Below are positions 7,068 through 13,994 of a stretch of 20,759 nucleotides of DNA, one piece after another. This stretch comes from a virus, in the IMG/VR virus record IMGVR_UViG_3300037427_004457, positions 1 to 20,759 of that record; one strand, given 5' to 3'. The notes under the pieces were generated by a model. The model saw only the letters and a program-made list of their open reading frames with translations, was not told where the DNA came from and did not search any database. The first letter of the stretch is position 1. Every line of letters begins with the position of its first letter. A program made the position numbers and the translations under genes.

Positions 7068-7988
7068 ATGAAAAAAGTAAATATCTTCCTACTCTTATCT
7101 TTAAGTTTTATTAATGCCTGGGGAATATCTCCAAAGGAAAGGAGGGAAGTATCTGATTATCTCCAAGATATCTCTGTTACTATCAGGGCTCAATCTGATT
7201 ATAGCAAATCGGAAGGATCTGGAGTATTAATTACAAGAGAAGTGGATGGAGAAAAAATTACATTTGTTTGGACTTGTGGGCATGTGGTAGACAATTTGAG
7301 AGAAATCAGAACAGTAATACAAGACGGCAGACCGAAAAAGATTGTTGAATTTGACGACGTTCAAATAATAAAAGAGCTAGTTGAAGACGGCAGAAGGGTC
7401 GGAGAAATTAAAATGGATGCCACGGTAGTAAAATATAGCGATGCAGACGACGGAGAAGACTTGGCCCTACTAATGGTTATTGCAAAAGACTATGGAAAGG
7501 CGAGCGCGAAATTTTATTTAGACAAGGAGGAGATCATACCAATAGGAACACCGCTGTTTCACGTAGGCTCTTTATTGGGGCAGTTTGGCTCAAATAGCAT
7601 GACAAGTGGAATCATATCTCAAGTAGGAAGAATAAGAGATAAAGTGGAATATGATCAAACCACAGTCACAGCGTTTCCAGGAAGCTCTGGAGGAGGAGTA
7701 TACCTTCAAGACGGAAGATATGTAGGAATGATAGTTCGAGGCGCAGGAGAAGGATTTAACTTAATGGTTCCAGTAAGAAGAATGAAGCGCTGGGCAAAAG
7801 AACATGGCATAATGTGGGCATTAGATCCAAGCGAAAAGACGCCAACACTTAAAGAAATCAAAAATCTCCCAGTCGAAAATGCATCAAAAGCAGAAGAAGA
7901 TGATGACGACAAGGACAAAAAGAAAAAAACAGAATTCCCAAAGGCGTTTGAAAAGTTGCCGTTCCTCATTAGAGTTACAGATAAGTAA
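7068..7988 (+). CDS. Exported trypsin-like serine protease
   Basis: This 306-residue protein has an N-terminal signal peptide: a Lys pair followed by a hydrophobic run to about residue 19. A chymotrypsin-fold triad follows in the right order: His 72 in TCGHV, Asp 131 in EDLALL, and Ser 207 in GSSGGGV. GSGVLIT before the His is the usual oxyanion-side strand, and YVGMIVRG after the Ser fits the substrate-binding strand. There is no PDZ domain as in DegP. The tail (about 270-285) is a dense Asp/Glu then Lys run. The enzyme should act in the periplasm or outside the cell; targets are unknown. It could degrade host surface proteins or act at lysis. It ends TAATG into the next gene. Confidence 0.85.
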   Translation: MKKVNIFLLLSLSFINAWGISPKERREVSDYLQDISVTIRAQSDYSKSEGSGVLITREVDGEKITFVWTCGHVVDNLREIRTVIQDGRPKKIVEFDDVQIIKELVEDGRRVGEIKMDATVVKYSDADDGEDLALLMVIAKDYGKASAKFYLDKEEIIPIGTPLFHVGSLLGQFGSNSMTSGIISQVGRIRDKVEYDQTTVTAFPGSSGGGVYLQDGRYVGMIVRGAGEGFNLMVPVRRMKRWAKEHGIMWALDPSEKTPTLKEIKNLPVENASKAEEDDDDKDKKKKTEFPKAFEKLPFLIRVTDK

Positions 7989-8278
7989 TGCTAGGTAGCG
8001 ACGATAATTTTGACCCAGATGACCTTCCAGAGTTCTCGCTGCCAGAGAGCTTGTTAGATCAACTCTTTGAATTCACAGGGGGGGCAAACGGGAATAAAGG
8101 GTTTATGTTAATATATACAGACCAGAACGGCAGACCCATGGTTTACACAAAAACGGATGCGCAAATAGTAGAGATGGGACTACGAAAAGCAATGGAGAAA
8201 TACCTCATAGAAGTAGAGGGCGTAGAAGGAATGCTCAATCTAAGAGATGAAGACGAAGGAGAAGAAAGACTTGACTAA
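7988..8278 (+). CDS. Small acidic protein of unknown function
   Basis: This 96-residue protein is strongly acidic at both ends (SDDNFDPDDLPE and RDEDEGEERLD). The middle segment, around FMLIYTDQNGRPMVY, looks like a small beta hairpin followed by a helix. No family is recognised. It shares one base with the stop of the protease gene (TAATG), so the two are probably translated together; a partner or regulator of the protease is conceivable but unproven. Its last codons contain the -35 box of the helicase promoter. Confidence 0.65.
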   Translation: MLGSDDNFDPDDLPEFSLPESLLDQLFEFTGGANGNKGFMLIYTDQNGRPMVYTKTDAQIVEMGLRKAMEKYLIEVEGVEGMLNLRDEDEGEERLD

Positions 8279-8304
8279 AGCTCTTCCTCGTTTACATTCT
8301 CTAT
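8271..8304 (+). promoter_or_regulatory. Predicted leaderless promoter of the helicase unit
   Basis: TTGACT (8271-8276) overlaps the stop of the upstream gene. It is followed by 16 nt, TACATT (8293-8298), 6 nt and ATG at 8305. The spacing is identical to the other five strict promoters. A CTATAT-GAT-ATATAG dyad (8301-8315) spans the start codon. Confidence 0.55.
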
Positions 8305-9876
8305 ATGATATATAGTTATGAATTAGAGCAACACCTACTAGCGGGATTAATAAAATACCCAGACAAGTACGCTGAAATAGCACCCTTTGTAGGAGAAAAG
8401 GACTTCTGCAAAATTAATTCTTCTGTAAACTCTACAATATATAGTATACTGTCTAAATCACTTAATGCAGGAGAAGTCTTAGATGAGACCCTCCTCGCAG
8501 AACGAATAAAGTCACTTAATATCTCTTTTGAGGATAACGTAGATATAGTTCAATACATAAAACATTTAGGACTAAAAAAGATATCAAAAGACGGGGTTGC
8601 TACAGCAGCAAAAGAACTCAAAAAGTTCACTATAAGAAGGGAGATATATTTCGCTTGTAATAATGTAGCGAAGAAAATGAAGTCGATGTCCCCAGAAATG
8701 TCCTATAAAGATATAATAAGCCAGGCGGACAAAATCTACAACGATCAATTAAATTTCTACGAGGCGGGAGCAAAGCACCCAGAAGACATTTACGAATCAA
8801 TGCCTGAATTCATAGACCTTCGCGGACAAAATTCAGAAAAATATAGTGAGTCTGGAATGCTTGCCCCACACATGCCAATGGTGAATGACCTATATGGCTC
8901 ATTACTAAAACCTGGAAACATTACAGTGGTTGTAGCAAGGACTGGAGTAGGAAAAACTCAATTCTGCATGGACTTCTGCACAAAAGTATCAAAAGAATAC
9001 GATGTGCCAGTACTGCATTTCGATAATGGAGAGATGAGCAAAGAAGAACTAATGCTCAGGCAGTGTTCCGCATTAAGCGGAGTACCGCTTTATTACCTAG
9101 AGACAGGAAAATACATGCATGTAGAGGGCGCAAAAGGAGAGCAGATGAGAGCGTCTGTAGACGCCCTTTGGGAGAAAATCAAAAACGACAAGCTAAATTA
9201 CTACTATTACAACGTAGGCGGGCTGAGCGTGGACGAAATGGTTAATGCATTAAGGAGGTTTTATTACGCCAAGGTAGGAAGAGGCAATCCCTTAATTTTT
9301 AATTTTGATTACATTAAAACCGCCTCAGAAAAAAGCAAAGATAACGCTGCCTCCCACTGGGAAAGGGTGGGGGATATGGTTACTAAATTCAAAACCATAA
9401 TTCAGTCGGAAATAGTTGACTCAGAAGGCCCACTAATTTCAATGTTCACAAGCGTACAAAGCAACAGGACTGGAATCACAACAAACAGAAGGGCGGAAAA
9501 CGTAATAGATGACGAAAGTATAGTTTCCCTTTCAGACCAAATAACCCAATTCTGCTCTCACTTGTTTCTCTTGAGAAGGAAGACAAACGACGAAGCAATG
9601 GGGGAACCCGCCAATTTCGGGTCACATAAATTAATATGCCTAAAACACAGGCACCTTGGCCCCAACGTATCAAGAGCCTTAAATCTTGTAGAGAGGGAGG
9701 AAACTGGAGCAAAACAACAAAACTACATAAACCTAAACCTAGATAATTTCGTCGTAGAAGAGAAGGGCGATCTCCAAGATATGGAAGACTATATAAGCAA
9801 TGGGGCAGATCCAATACAGGATGGATTTTCAAACCTAGGAGAGAGGGAAGATTCTTTATTTCCATCAGATGAGTAA
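8305..9876 (+). CDS. dnaB: DnaB-type replicative helicase
   Basis: This 523-residue protein is a hexameric helicase that unwinds the fork. The N-terminal domain begins at once with ELEQHLLAGLI, the standard DnaB opening, which fixes the start. Walker A is ARTGVGKT (211-218) and Walker B is IFNFDYIK with Asp 335. LHFDNGEMS after Walker A matches the DnaB H1a region. Near the C-terminus LLRRKT and LICLKHRHLGPN fit the arginine-finger and terminal-strand motifs. An acidic tail of about 50 residues follows. It overlaps the primase gene by 8 nt, and a predicted leaderless promoter lies in front, making it the head of a helicase-primase-nuclease unit. Confidence 0.92.
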   Translation: MIYSYELEQHLLAGLIKYPDKYAEIAPFVGEKDFCKINSSVNSTIYSILSKSLNAGEVLDETLLAERIKSLNISFEDNVDIVQYIKHLGLKKISKDGVATAAKELKKFTIRREIYFACNNVAKKMKSMSPEMSYKDIISQADKIYNDQLNFYEAGAKHPEDIYESMPEFIDLRGQNSEKYSESGMLAPHMPMVNDLYGSLLKPGNITVVVARTGVGKTQFCMDFCTKVSKEYDVPVLHFDNGEMSKEELMLRQCSALSGVPLYYLETGKYMHVEGAKGEQMRASVDALWEKIKNDKLNYYYYNVGGLSVDEMVNALRRFYYAKVGRGNPLIFNFDYIKTASEKSKDNAASHWERVGDMVTKFKTIIQSEIVDSEGPLISMFTSVQSNRTGITTNRRAENVIDDESIVSLSDQITQFCSHLFLLRRKTNDEAMGEPANFGSHKLICLKHRHLGPNVSRALNLVEREETGAKQQNYINLNLDNFVVEEKGDLQDMEDYISNGADPIQDGFSNLGEREDSLFPSDE

Positions 9877-10927
9877 CCAAGACAAAGTAAAAGAAATCCT
9901 CGATGAACTGGGCTATAGGCTCGCGGACAGGGGCTCGTATTGGCAAACAAATGCTGCGTTCAGAGATGGAGACAATAAAACTGCGATTCAAATATACAAG
10001 GATAGCGGAGTCTGGAAAGATTATGTAGAGGGAACAGGCTACCAGCCACTACAAGCATTAGTAAGCAAAACTTCTGGCAGTGAAGAAAAAAACCTAAATA
10101 AAATTTTAGGCGAAATTAAGAATAATGAAACAGAAACTTCTTCAGTACAAAAATTGGAGACTGAAAAAAAATTTGACGATACTATATACCAAAACCTAAT
10201 ACCGCACTATGATTTTTATACACAAAAAGGAATTAGCGAGAAAACTTTAAAGTATTTTAATTCGGGTTTATGCACTGGAGGCCCCATGTATCAACGGCAC
10301 GTGTTCCCAATATTCAATGAGCACCAAGAAATACACGGGCTTTCTGGCAGAGACGTATCAACTTCAGGTAATACTTCTAGACCAAAATGGAAACACATGG
10401 GAAAGACTAGTAATTGGGTCTTCCCATTGTACCTAAAAAACTCCCACGACTCAAGCCAGTGCTACGAAAGCATAATTAAAGAAAGAGAAGTGGTAATAGT
10501 AGAGAGCGTTGGGGACTGCATAAATTTATTTGAAAATGGGTATCAAAATTGCCTAGTCAGCTTCGGCCTAACAATTTCACAAAAGCTAATATGCGCAATC
10601 ACAGAGCTTAATCCATCAAGGATTACAATATCCTTCAATAACGACAAGTCCAGCGAGGAGAATAGGGGATTAATTGCATCTATAAAAAATTACTGCAAAC
10701 TTCTAAGTTTTTTTGATTATGAAAAAATAAACATCTGCCTTCCAACCAAAAAAGATTTTGGAGATATGAACGAAGAAGATTTTCAAAACTGGAAAATCAA
10801 GAAAGAAAATTTAAACCAAAAAAAATTAAGAATTAACATTAAAGAAACAGCAGAAAAACTTTACGACAAAAAAAAGATAAGCAAAAACCTGTTTTCAAAC
10901 TTAAAAATCCTACCAATAGATGAATAA
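9869..10927 (+). CDS. DnaG-like primase with degenerate zinc and TOPRIM sites
   Basis: This 352-residue protein would make primers with the neighbouring helicase. The N-terminal 60 residues follow the pattern of a CHC2 zinc-binding domain (WQTNAAFRDGDNKTA, then a GVWKDYVEGTGY segment) but contain no cysteine. The middle has the DnaG pattern FPIFNEHQEIHGLSGRD, then a KWKHMG segment. The TOPRIM domain has the conserved Glu in VESVGD (E212), while the DxD motif reads FNNDK (256-260), so the first Asp is Asn. It may be an active divergent primase or have another role. Primase identity is supported by the 8-nt overlap with the helicase gene. Confidence 0.7.
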   Translation: MSNQDKVKEILDELGYRLADRGSYWQTNAAFRDGDNKTAIQIYKDSGVWKDYVEGTGYQPLQALVSKTSGSEEKNLNKILGEIKNNETETSSVQKLETEKKFDDTIYQNLIPHYDFYTQKGISEKTLKYFNSGLCTGGPMYQRHVFPIFNEHQEIHGLSGRDVSTSGNTSRPKWKHMGKTSNWVFPLYLKNSHDSSQCYESIIKEREVVIVESVGDCINLFENGYQNCLVSFGLTISQKLICAITELNPSRITISFNNDKSSEENRGLIASIKNYCKLLSFFDYEKINICLPTKKDFGDMNEEDFQNWKIKKENLNQKKLRINIKETAEKLYDKKKISKNLFSNLKILPIDE

Positions 10928-12002
10928 AAACGTAAAACTTTCCGCAAGCAGAATAAGTACTGCAAAAAAATGCTCTTGGTTATATTACTGTAAATATATA
11001 CTCAAGCTACCAGACACATCTAACGACGGAGCAAGCAGGGGCTGGATATGTCATTTAATTTTTGAGTGCTTGGGCAATCCTAGGCACAAAAAAACTTATA
11101 ATAAAATAATTAAAACATCAGATATATTTTCCGTAAGCTCAATAGAGAGGCTGGTTAGGTATCATGCAAGAAAACTAAACGTAAACGACGAAGAGAATAT
11201 TGAATTAATTAAAGATATGACTCTAAATGGTTTATTGTATGATTTCTTCGGAACGGACAACGGCGTACCCACAAAAGCTATTTCGGAGGAAAAATTCGAT
11301 TTAAAAATAGATGAAGACGGGAAGAGATATAACATATTGGGATTCATAGACAAATTATTTCTATACAAAAAGAAAAAACAGGCAATCATTAGAGACTTCA
11401 AAACAAGCAAGCAAGTATTCAAAGGTGCGGAAATAACAGATAACATGCAAGACTTAATGTACTGTCTTGCGGTCAAGCATCTGTACCCAGAATACTTAAA
11501 AAGAAAAAGTGAATTTCTTTTTTTGAAATTCGAAGTAGGTAGAGACCTCCTGGGAAAACCGACAAAAGGTATAGTAGAAATGGCCCAGCTCTCAGAGGAA
11601 GAGCTAGAGGGTTTTGAATTTCAATTAACTGAAATCCAAAAATACCTAGAATCTTTTGGAATGGACGAGGCAACCTCCAACTTTGCAGGGGATCAAGGCT
11701 ACCCGTCGGATGGCACTTTTGGCGGACCATTGGTCTGCGGCAAAGATGGATTCAAAATGAGCAGGGGTAGCGAGGTATTAGATAAAGACGGAAACCCAAT
11801 AAAAGCCTACATATGCGCCTTCAGAAAACCCTTTGATTATTATGTTCTGCTAAATGAAGACGGAACGATAGCAAAAACATGCTTCCTGGAAGATAAAGAT
11901 TCTCTTAAAAAGTCGGACAAGCAAACCATAGAAAAAAGAACTTATGAGGGCTGCCCAAGATGGACAGCAAAAAAACCTCTTGACGATGAGTTTACATTGT
12001 AA
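10920..12002 (+). CDS. RecB/Cas4-like PD-(D/E)XK nuclease
   Basis: This 360-residue protein shows the RecB-family nuclease signature in order: LSASRISTAKKCSWLYYCKY at the N-terminus, His 45 in WICHLIFE, Asp 144 in GFIDKL, Asp 159 and Lys 161 in RDFKTSK, and Gln 177 in NMQDLMYCL. Such enzymes degrade or process DNA ends. An N-terminal Cys (KKC) and several C-terminal Cys residues are present, but not in the clean C-x2-C-x5-C spacing of Cas4 or AddB iron-sulfur clusters, so a cluster is doubtful. No CRISPR array or other cas gene is nearby; a role in recombination or replication is more likely. It overlaps the primase gene by 8 nt. Confidence 0.82.
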   Translation: MNKNVKLSASRISTAKKCSWLYYCKYILKLPDTSNDGASRGWICHLIFECLGNPRHKKTYNKIIKTSDIFSVSSIERLVRYHARKLNVNDEENIELIKDMTLNGLLYDFFGTDNGVPTKAISEEKFDLKIDEDGKRYNILGFIDKLFLYKKKKQAIIRDFKTSKQVFKGAEITDNMQDLMYCLAVKHLYPEYLKRKSEFLFLKFEVGRDLLGKPTKGIVEMAQLSEEELEGFEFQLTEIQKYLESFGMDEATSNFAGDQGYPSDGTFGGPLVCGKDGFKMSRGSEVLDKDGNPIKAYICAFRKPFDYYVLLNEDGTIAKTCFLEDKDSLKKSDKQTIEKRTYEGCPRWTAKKPLDDEFTL

Positions 12003-12013
12003 ATATTATATAG
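11980..12013 (+). promoter_or_regulatory. Predicted leaderless promoter of the PHP-exonuclease unit
   Basis: TTGACG (11980-11985) lies inside the end of the nuclease gene. It is followed by 16 nt, AATATT (12002-12007), 6 nt and ATG at 12014. TATTAT at 12004-12009 (spacer 18) is an alternative -10. The -35 starts exactly 34 nt before the ATG, as in five other cases. Confidence 0.5.
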
Positions 12014-12796
12014 ATGATTCCATTATGGAAAAGCCACTACTCAATCGGGGGAAAATCTATATTAACCCTCTCTGAGTCCTCGGAAGAGGGGGGAGCAGAT
12101 TCAATTTTCTCTCTAATAACCCAGTCAAAATTAAATCAACTGATCCTAGTAGAAGACACGATGATTGGATTCCTCGAGGCGGTGAAAAGAAGCGAAGCTC
12201 TAGGCGTACAATTAATTTTCGGACTAAGAATTACTCTCTGCGGAGACGCCTCAATCTCAAAGAAAGACTCCAAGGAAGATAACTGCGAGCACAAAGTTAT
12301 TATTTTCGCAAAGAACGACAAGGGCTGCAAAAGACTTTATGGGATATATTCTTCCGCTTTCGTGAAAGGGGAGGGTAGAGTAGATGAAGAAATACTTAAA
12401 AAAATATGGAATGATGACGACCTATATATGGCGATACCATTCTACGATTCCTTTATTTTTAAAAACACAATGGGATTCAATAACTGCACGCCCCACTTAC
12501 AAGATTTCTCGCCTACGTTTTTCATAGAAAGAAACGAGCTTCCCTTCGATGAGCTAGTGGAAGAAAAAGTTTTATCGTACGCTAAATCTTTTGGATTTGA
12601 ATCTTGTCTATCGAAAAGCATATACTACAATAAGAGAGAGGACTTTGAAGCATTCCAAACATACAAGTGTATTTGTTCCAGAAATTTTGGAAGACAAAGC
12701 ACGCTAACTAGACCCAATTTAGACCACTGTTCAAGCAGAGAGTTCTGCTTTGAAAGTTTCCTAGAGAACAAAGACGATGAACTTACTCAGATTTAA
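12014..12796 (+). CDS. Detached PHP domain of DNA polymerase III alpha, metal site lost
   Basis: This 260-residue protein aligns by eye with the first quarter of bacterial DnaE. GFLEAVKRSEALGVQLIFGL matches the segment after PHP motif 2. HKVIIFAKNDKGCKRLYGIYSSA matches HLVLLAKNxxGYxNLxKLxS, and GRVDEEILKKI follows as expected. SIYYNKREDFEAFQTYKCI matches the end of the PHP region. Metal ligands are mostly gone: the HxHSxYS motif is WKSHYSIG, TDHGN is VEDTMIG, and the Glu of IGCExY is Arg. It therefore probably has no phosphoesterase activity and may serve as a scaffold. It overlaps the exonuclease gene by 20 nt. Confidence 0.75.
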   Translation: MIPLWKSHYSIGGKSILTLSESSEEGGADSIFSLITQSKLNQLILVEDTMIGFLEAVKRSEALGVQLIFGLRITLCGDASISKKDSKEDNCEHKVIIFAKNDKGCKRLYGIYSSAFVKGEGRVDEEILKKIWNDDDLYMAIPFYDSFIFKNTMGFNNCTPHLQDFSPTFFIERNELPFDELVEEKVLSYAKSFGFESCLSKSIYYNKREDFEAFQTYKCICSRNFGRQSTLTRPNLDHCSSREFCFESFLENKDDELTQI

Positions 12797-13412
12797 TAAA
12801 GATCAAAAATATATGGTCTTCGATTTTGAGACCTGTAATTTAAACCTAGGGTCACTAGATAACAAACCTTGGCAATTAAGTTTTATTGTGGCGCAAGGAG
12901 GAAGAGTGACGGAAAAGTTAGACTATTGGTTAAAGTGGGATAATTTAAAAATGTCCCCAGAGGCCGCAAAGATAACAGGGTGGACAAAGAAAAAATACCA
13001 AAGCAAGGCAATAGACCCAACAGAACCCCTAAAGCATTTTGAAAAATACCTATATGACGATTCTTATATTAAGGTAGCGCACAATGGACTTGGCTTTGAT
13101 GTTTATATTCACGGCATTTATAGAGAGCTCTTAGGAAAGAAAAGAGATTTCTCTTATTTAAAAAGCTTTATAGATACAAATTGCATAGCCAAAGCAATAA
13201 AAGCAAATATAAACTACGACAAGAACCACGACCTACTTTCTTGGCAATACAAATTAACTCAATTCAGAAAGAAGGGGCTCAAGACTTCGTTAGCTCAATG
13301 CTGCAAGGATTACGATGTAGGCTTTGACCCAAAGAAATTACATGATGCTCTATATGACATCCAAAAGAATTACGAAGTATTTCAAAAACTAATATGGAAC
13401 ATAGAAATATAA
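12777..13412 (+). CDS. DnaQ-like DEDDh 3'-5' exonuclease
   Basis: This 211-residue protein is a probable proofreading exonuclease. The motifs are complete: Exo I FDFET (Asp 16, Glu 18), Exo II AHNGLGFD (Asp 108), and Exo III LHDALYD (His 189, Asp 194), the DEDDh pattern with the catalytic His five residues before the last Asp. Length is that of the epsilon subunit core. It starts inside the end of the PHP gene (20-nt overlap), so it is likely translated by re-initiation with it. As the PHP protein has lost its metal site, this enzyme most likely supplies proofreading for the split polymerase. No clamp-binding motif is obvious. Confidence 0.9.
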   Translation: MNLLRFNKDQKYMVFDFETCNLNLGSLDNKPWQLSFIVAQGGRVTEKLDYWLKWDNLKMSPEAAKITGWTKKKYQSKAIDPTEPLKHFEKYLYDDSYIKVAHNGLGFDVYIHGIYRELLGKKRDFSYLKSFIDTNCIAKAIKANINYDKNHDLLSWQYKLTQFRKKGLKTSLAQCCKDYDVGFDPKKLHDALYDIQKNYEVFQKLIWNIEI

Positions 13413-13430
13413 AACCCAAAAACAAACAAA

Positions 13431-13964
13431 ATGTATCAACACAGTAGAGATAAAACAGGAGAGTGCGCCATAGTAGGGCATAACGCAGAAGAGCTTTTTG
13501 TGGCTGAAGCAAGAGCCCGAGGCTACAAAATCAGAAAAGCAAAACTAGAAGAACAGTTTTCGCATAAAGACTTTTTTCTATCAAAAGAAAACATGGAATT
13601 TTCTGTGGACGTAAAAGCAAGAAAAAAAGTATCACGAAGAAATAAAAATTTTAATGACGACTGGATATGGCTTGAACTTACAAGTGTAAACGGAAAGCCT
13701 GGCTGGCTTCGCAGCGGCCCAGATTTTATAGCGTTCGAAAGGGAGCGTGATTTCGTCCTCTCGAACAGGGAGATACTTTATAATTGGCTGGTAAATGAAA
13801 GCCCAGCGAAGGAGTCCATAGAGAGCAAAGACTACGTAGATTCAGCGAGACAAGCGAAATATAAGATATACAGAAGAAGAGGGAGAAAGGATGAGCTCGT
13901 TCAAGTGAGAATAGAAGATATTCTGGCGCTCGAAACTACCACTTGTTGGGATAAAAATTCTTGA
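13431..13964 (+). CDS. PD-(D/E)XK nuclease-like protein
   Basis: This 177-residue protein has features of a nuclease fold: an N-terminal helix with GHNAEELFVAEARARGY, then FSHKDFF with Asp 47, then SVDVKARKK with Asp 60 and Lys 62 (the D-x-K half of the motif), then WLELTSVNGKPGWL, a strand-turn common in phage proteins of this fold. A Holliday-junction resolvase-like or structure-specific nuclease is possible; the precise substrate is unknown. It follows the exonuclease after an 18-nt A-rich gap (aacccaaaaacaaacaaa), the only start here that is neither coupled nor behind a TATA-like box. Its last codons hold the -35 of the polymerase promoter. Confidence 0.6.
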   Translation: MYQHSRDKTGECAIVGHNAEELFVAEARARGYKIRKAKLEEQFSHKDFFLSKENMEFSVDVKARKKVSRRNKNFNDDWIWLELTSVNGKPGWLRSGPDFIAFERERDFVLSNREILYNWLVNESPAKESIESKDYVDSARQAKYKIYRRRGRKDELVQVRIEDILALETTTCWDKNS

Positions 13965-13994
13965 TTATAAAGCTTAATTAACCATATTGTAAAT
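13961..13994 (+). promoter_or_regulatory. Predicted leaderless promoter of the polymerase gene
   Basis: TTGATT (13961-13966) overlaps the upstream stop codon. It is followed by 16 nt, CATATT (13983-13988), 6 nt and ATG at 13995. CATATT-GTA-AATATG (13983-13997) is a perfect dyad that ends on the start codon. Confidence 0.55.

Noticed and set aside
9476-9991. 171-codon minus-strand frame across the helicase/primase junction
   Set aside because: It is the antisense shadow of two well-supported genes, has no recognisable domain and no promoter.
11162-11730. Two minus-strand frames within the RecB-like gene
   Set aside because: They are antisense to a clear nuclease whose catalytic residues are all in the + frame.
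10920-12002. Cas4 of a CRISPR system
   Set aside because: The nuclease motifs fit RecB/Cas4 broadly, but there is no array, no other cas gene, and the iron-sulfur Cys spacing is not clear.
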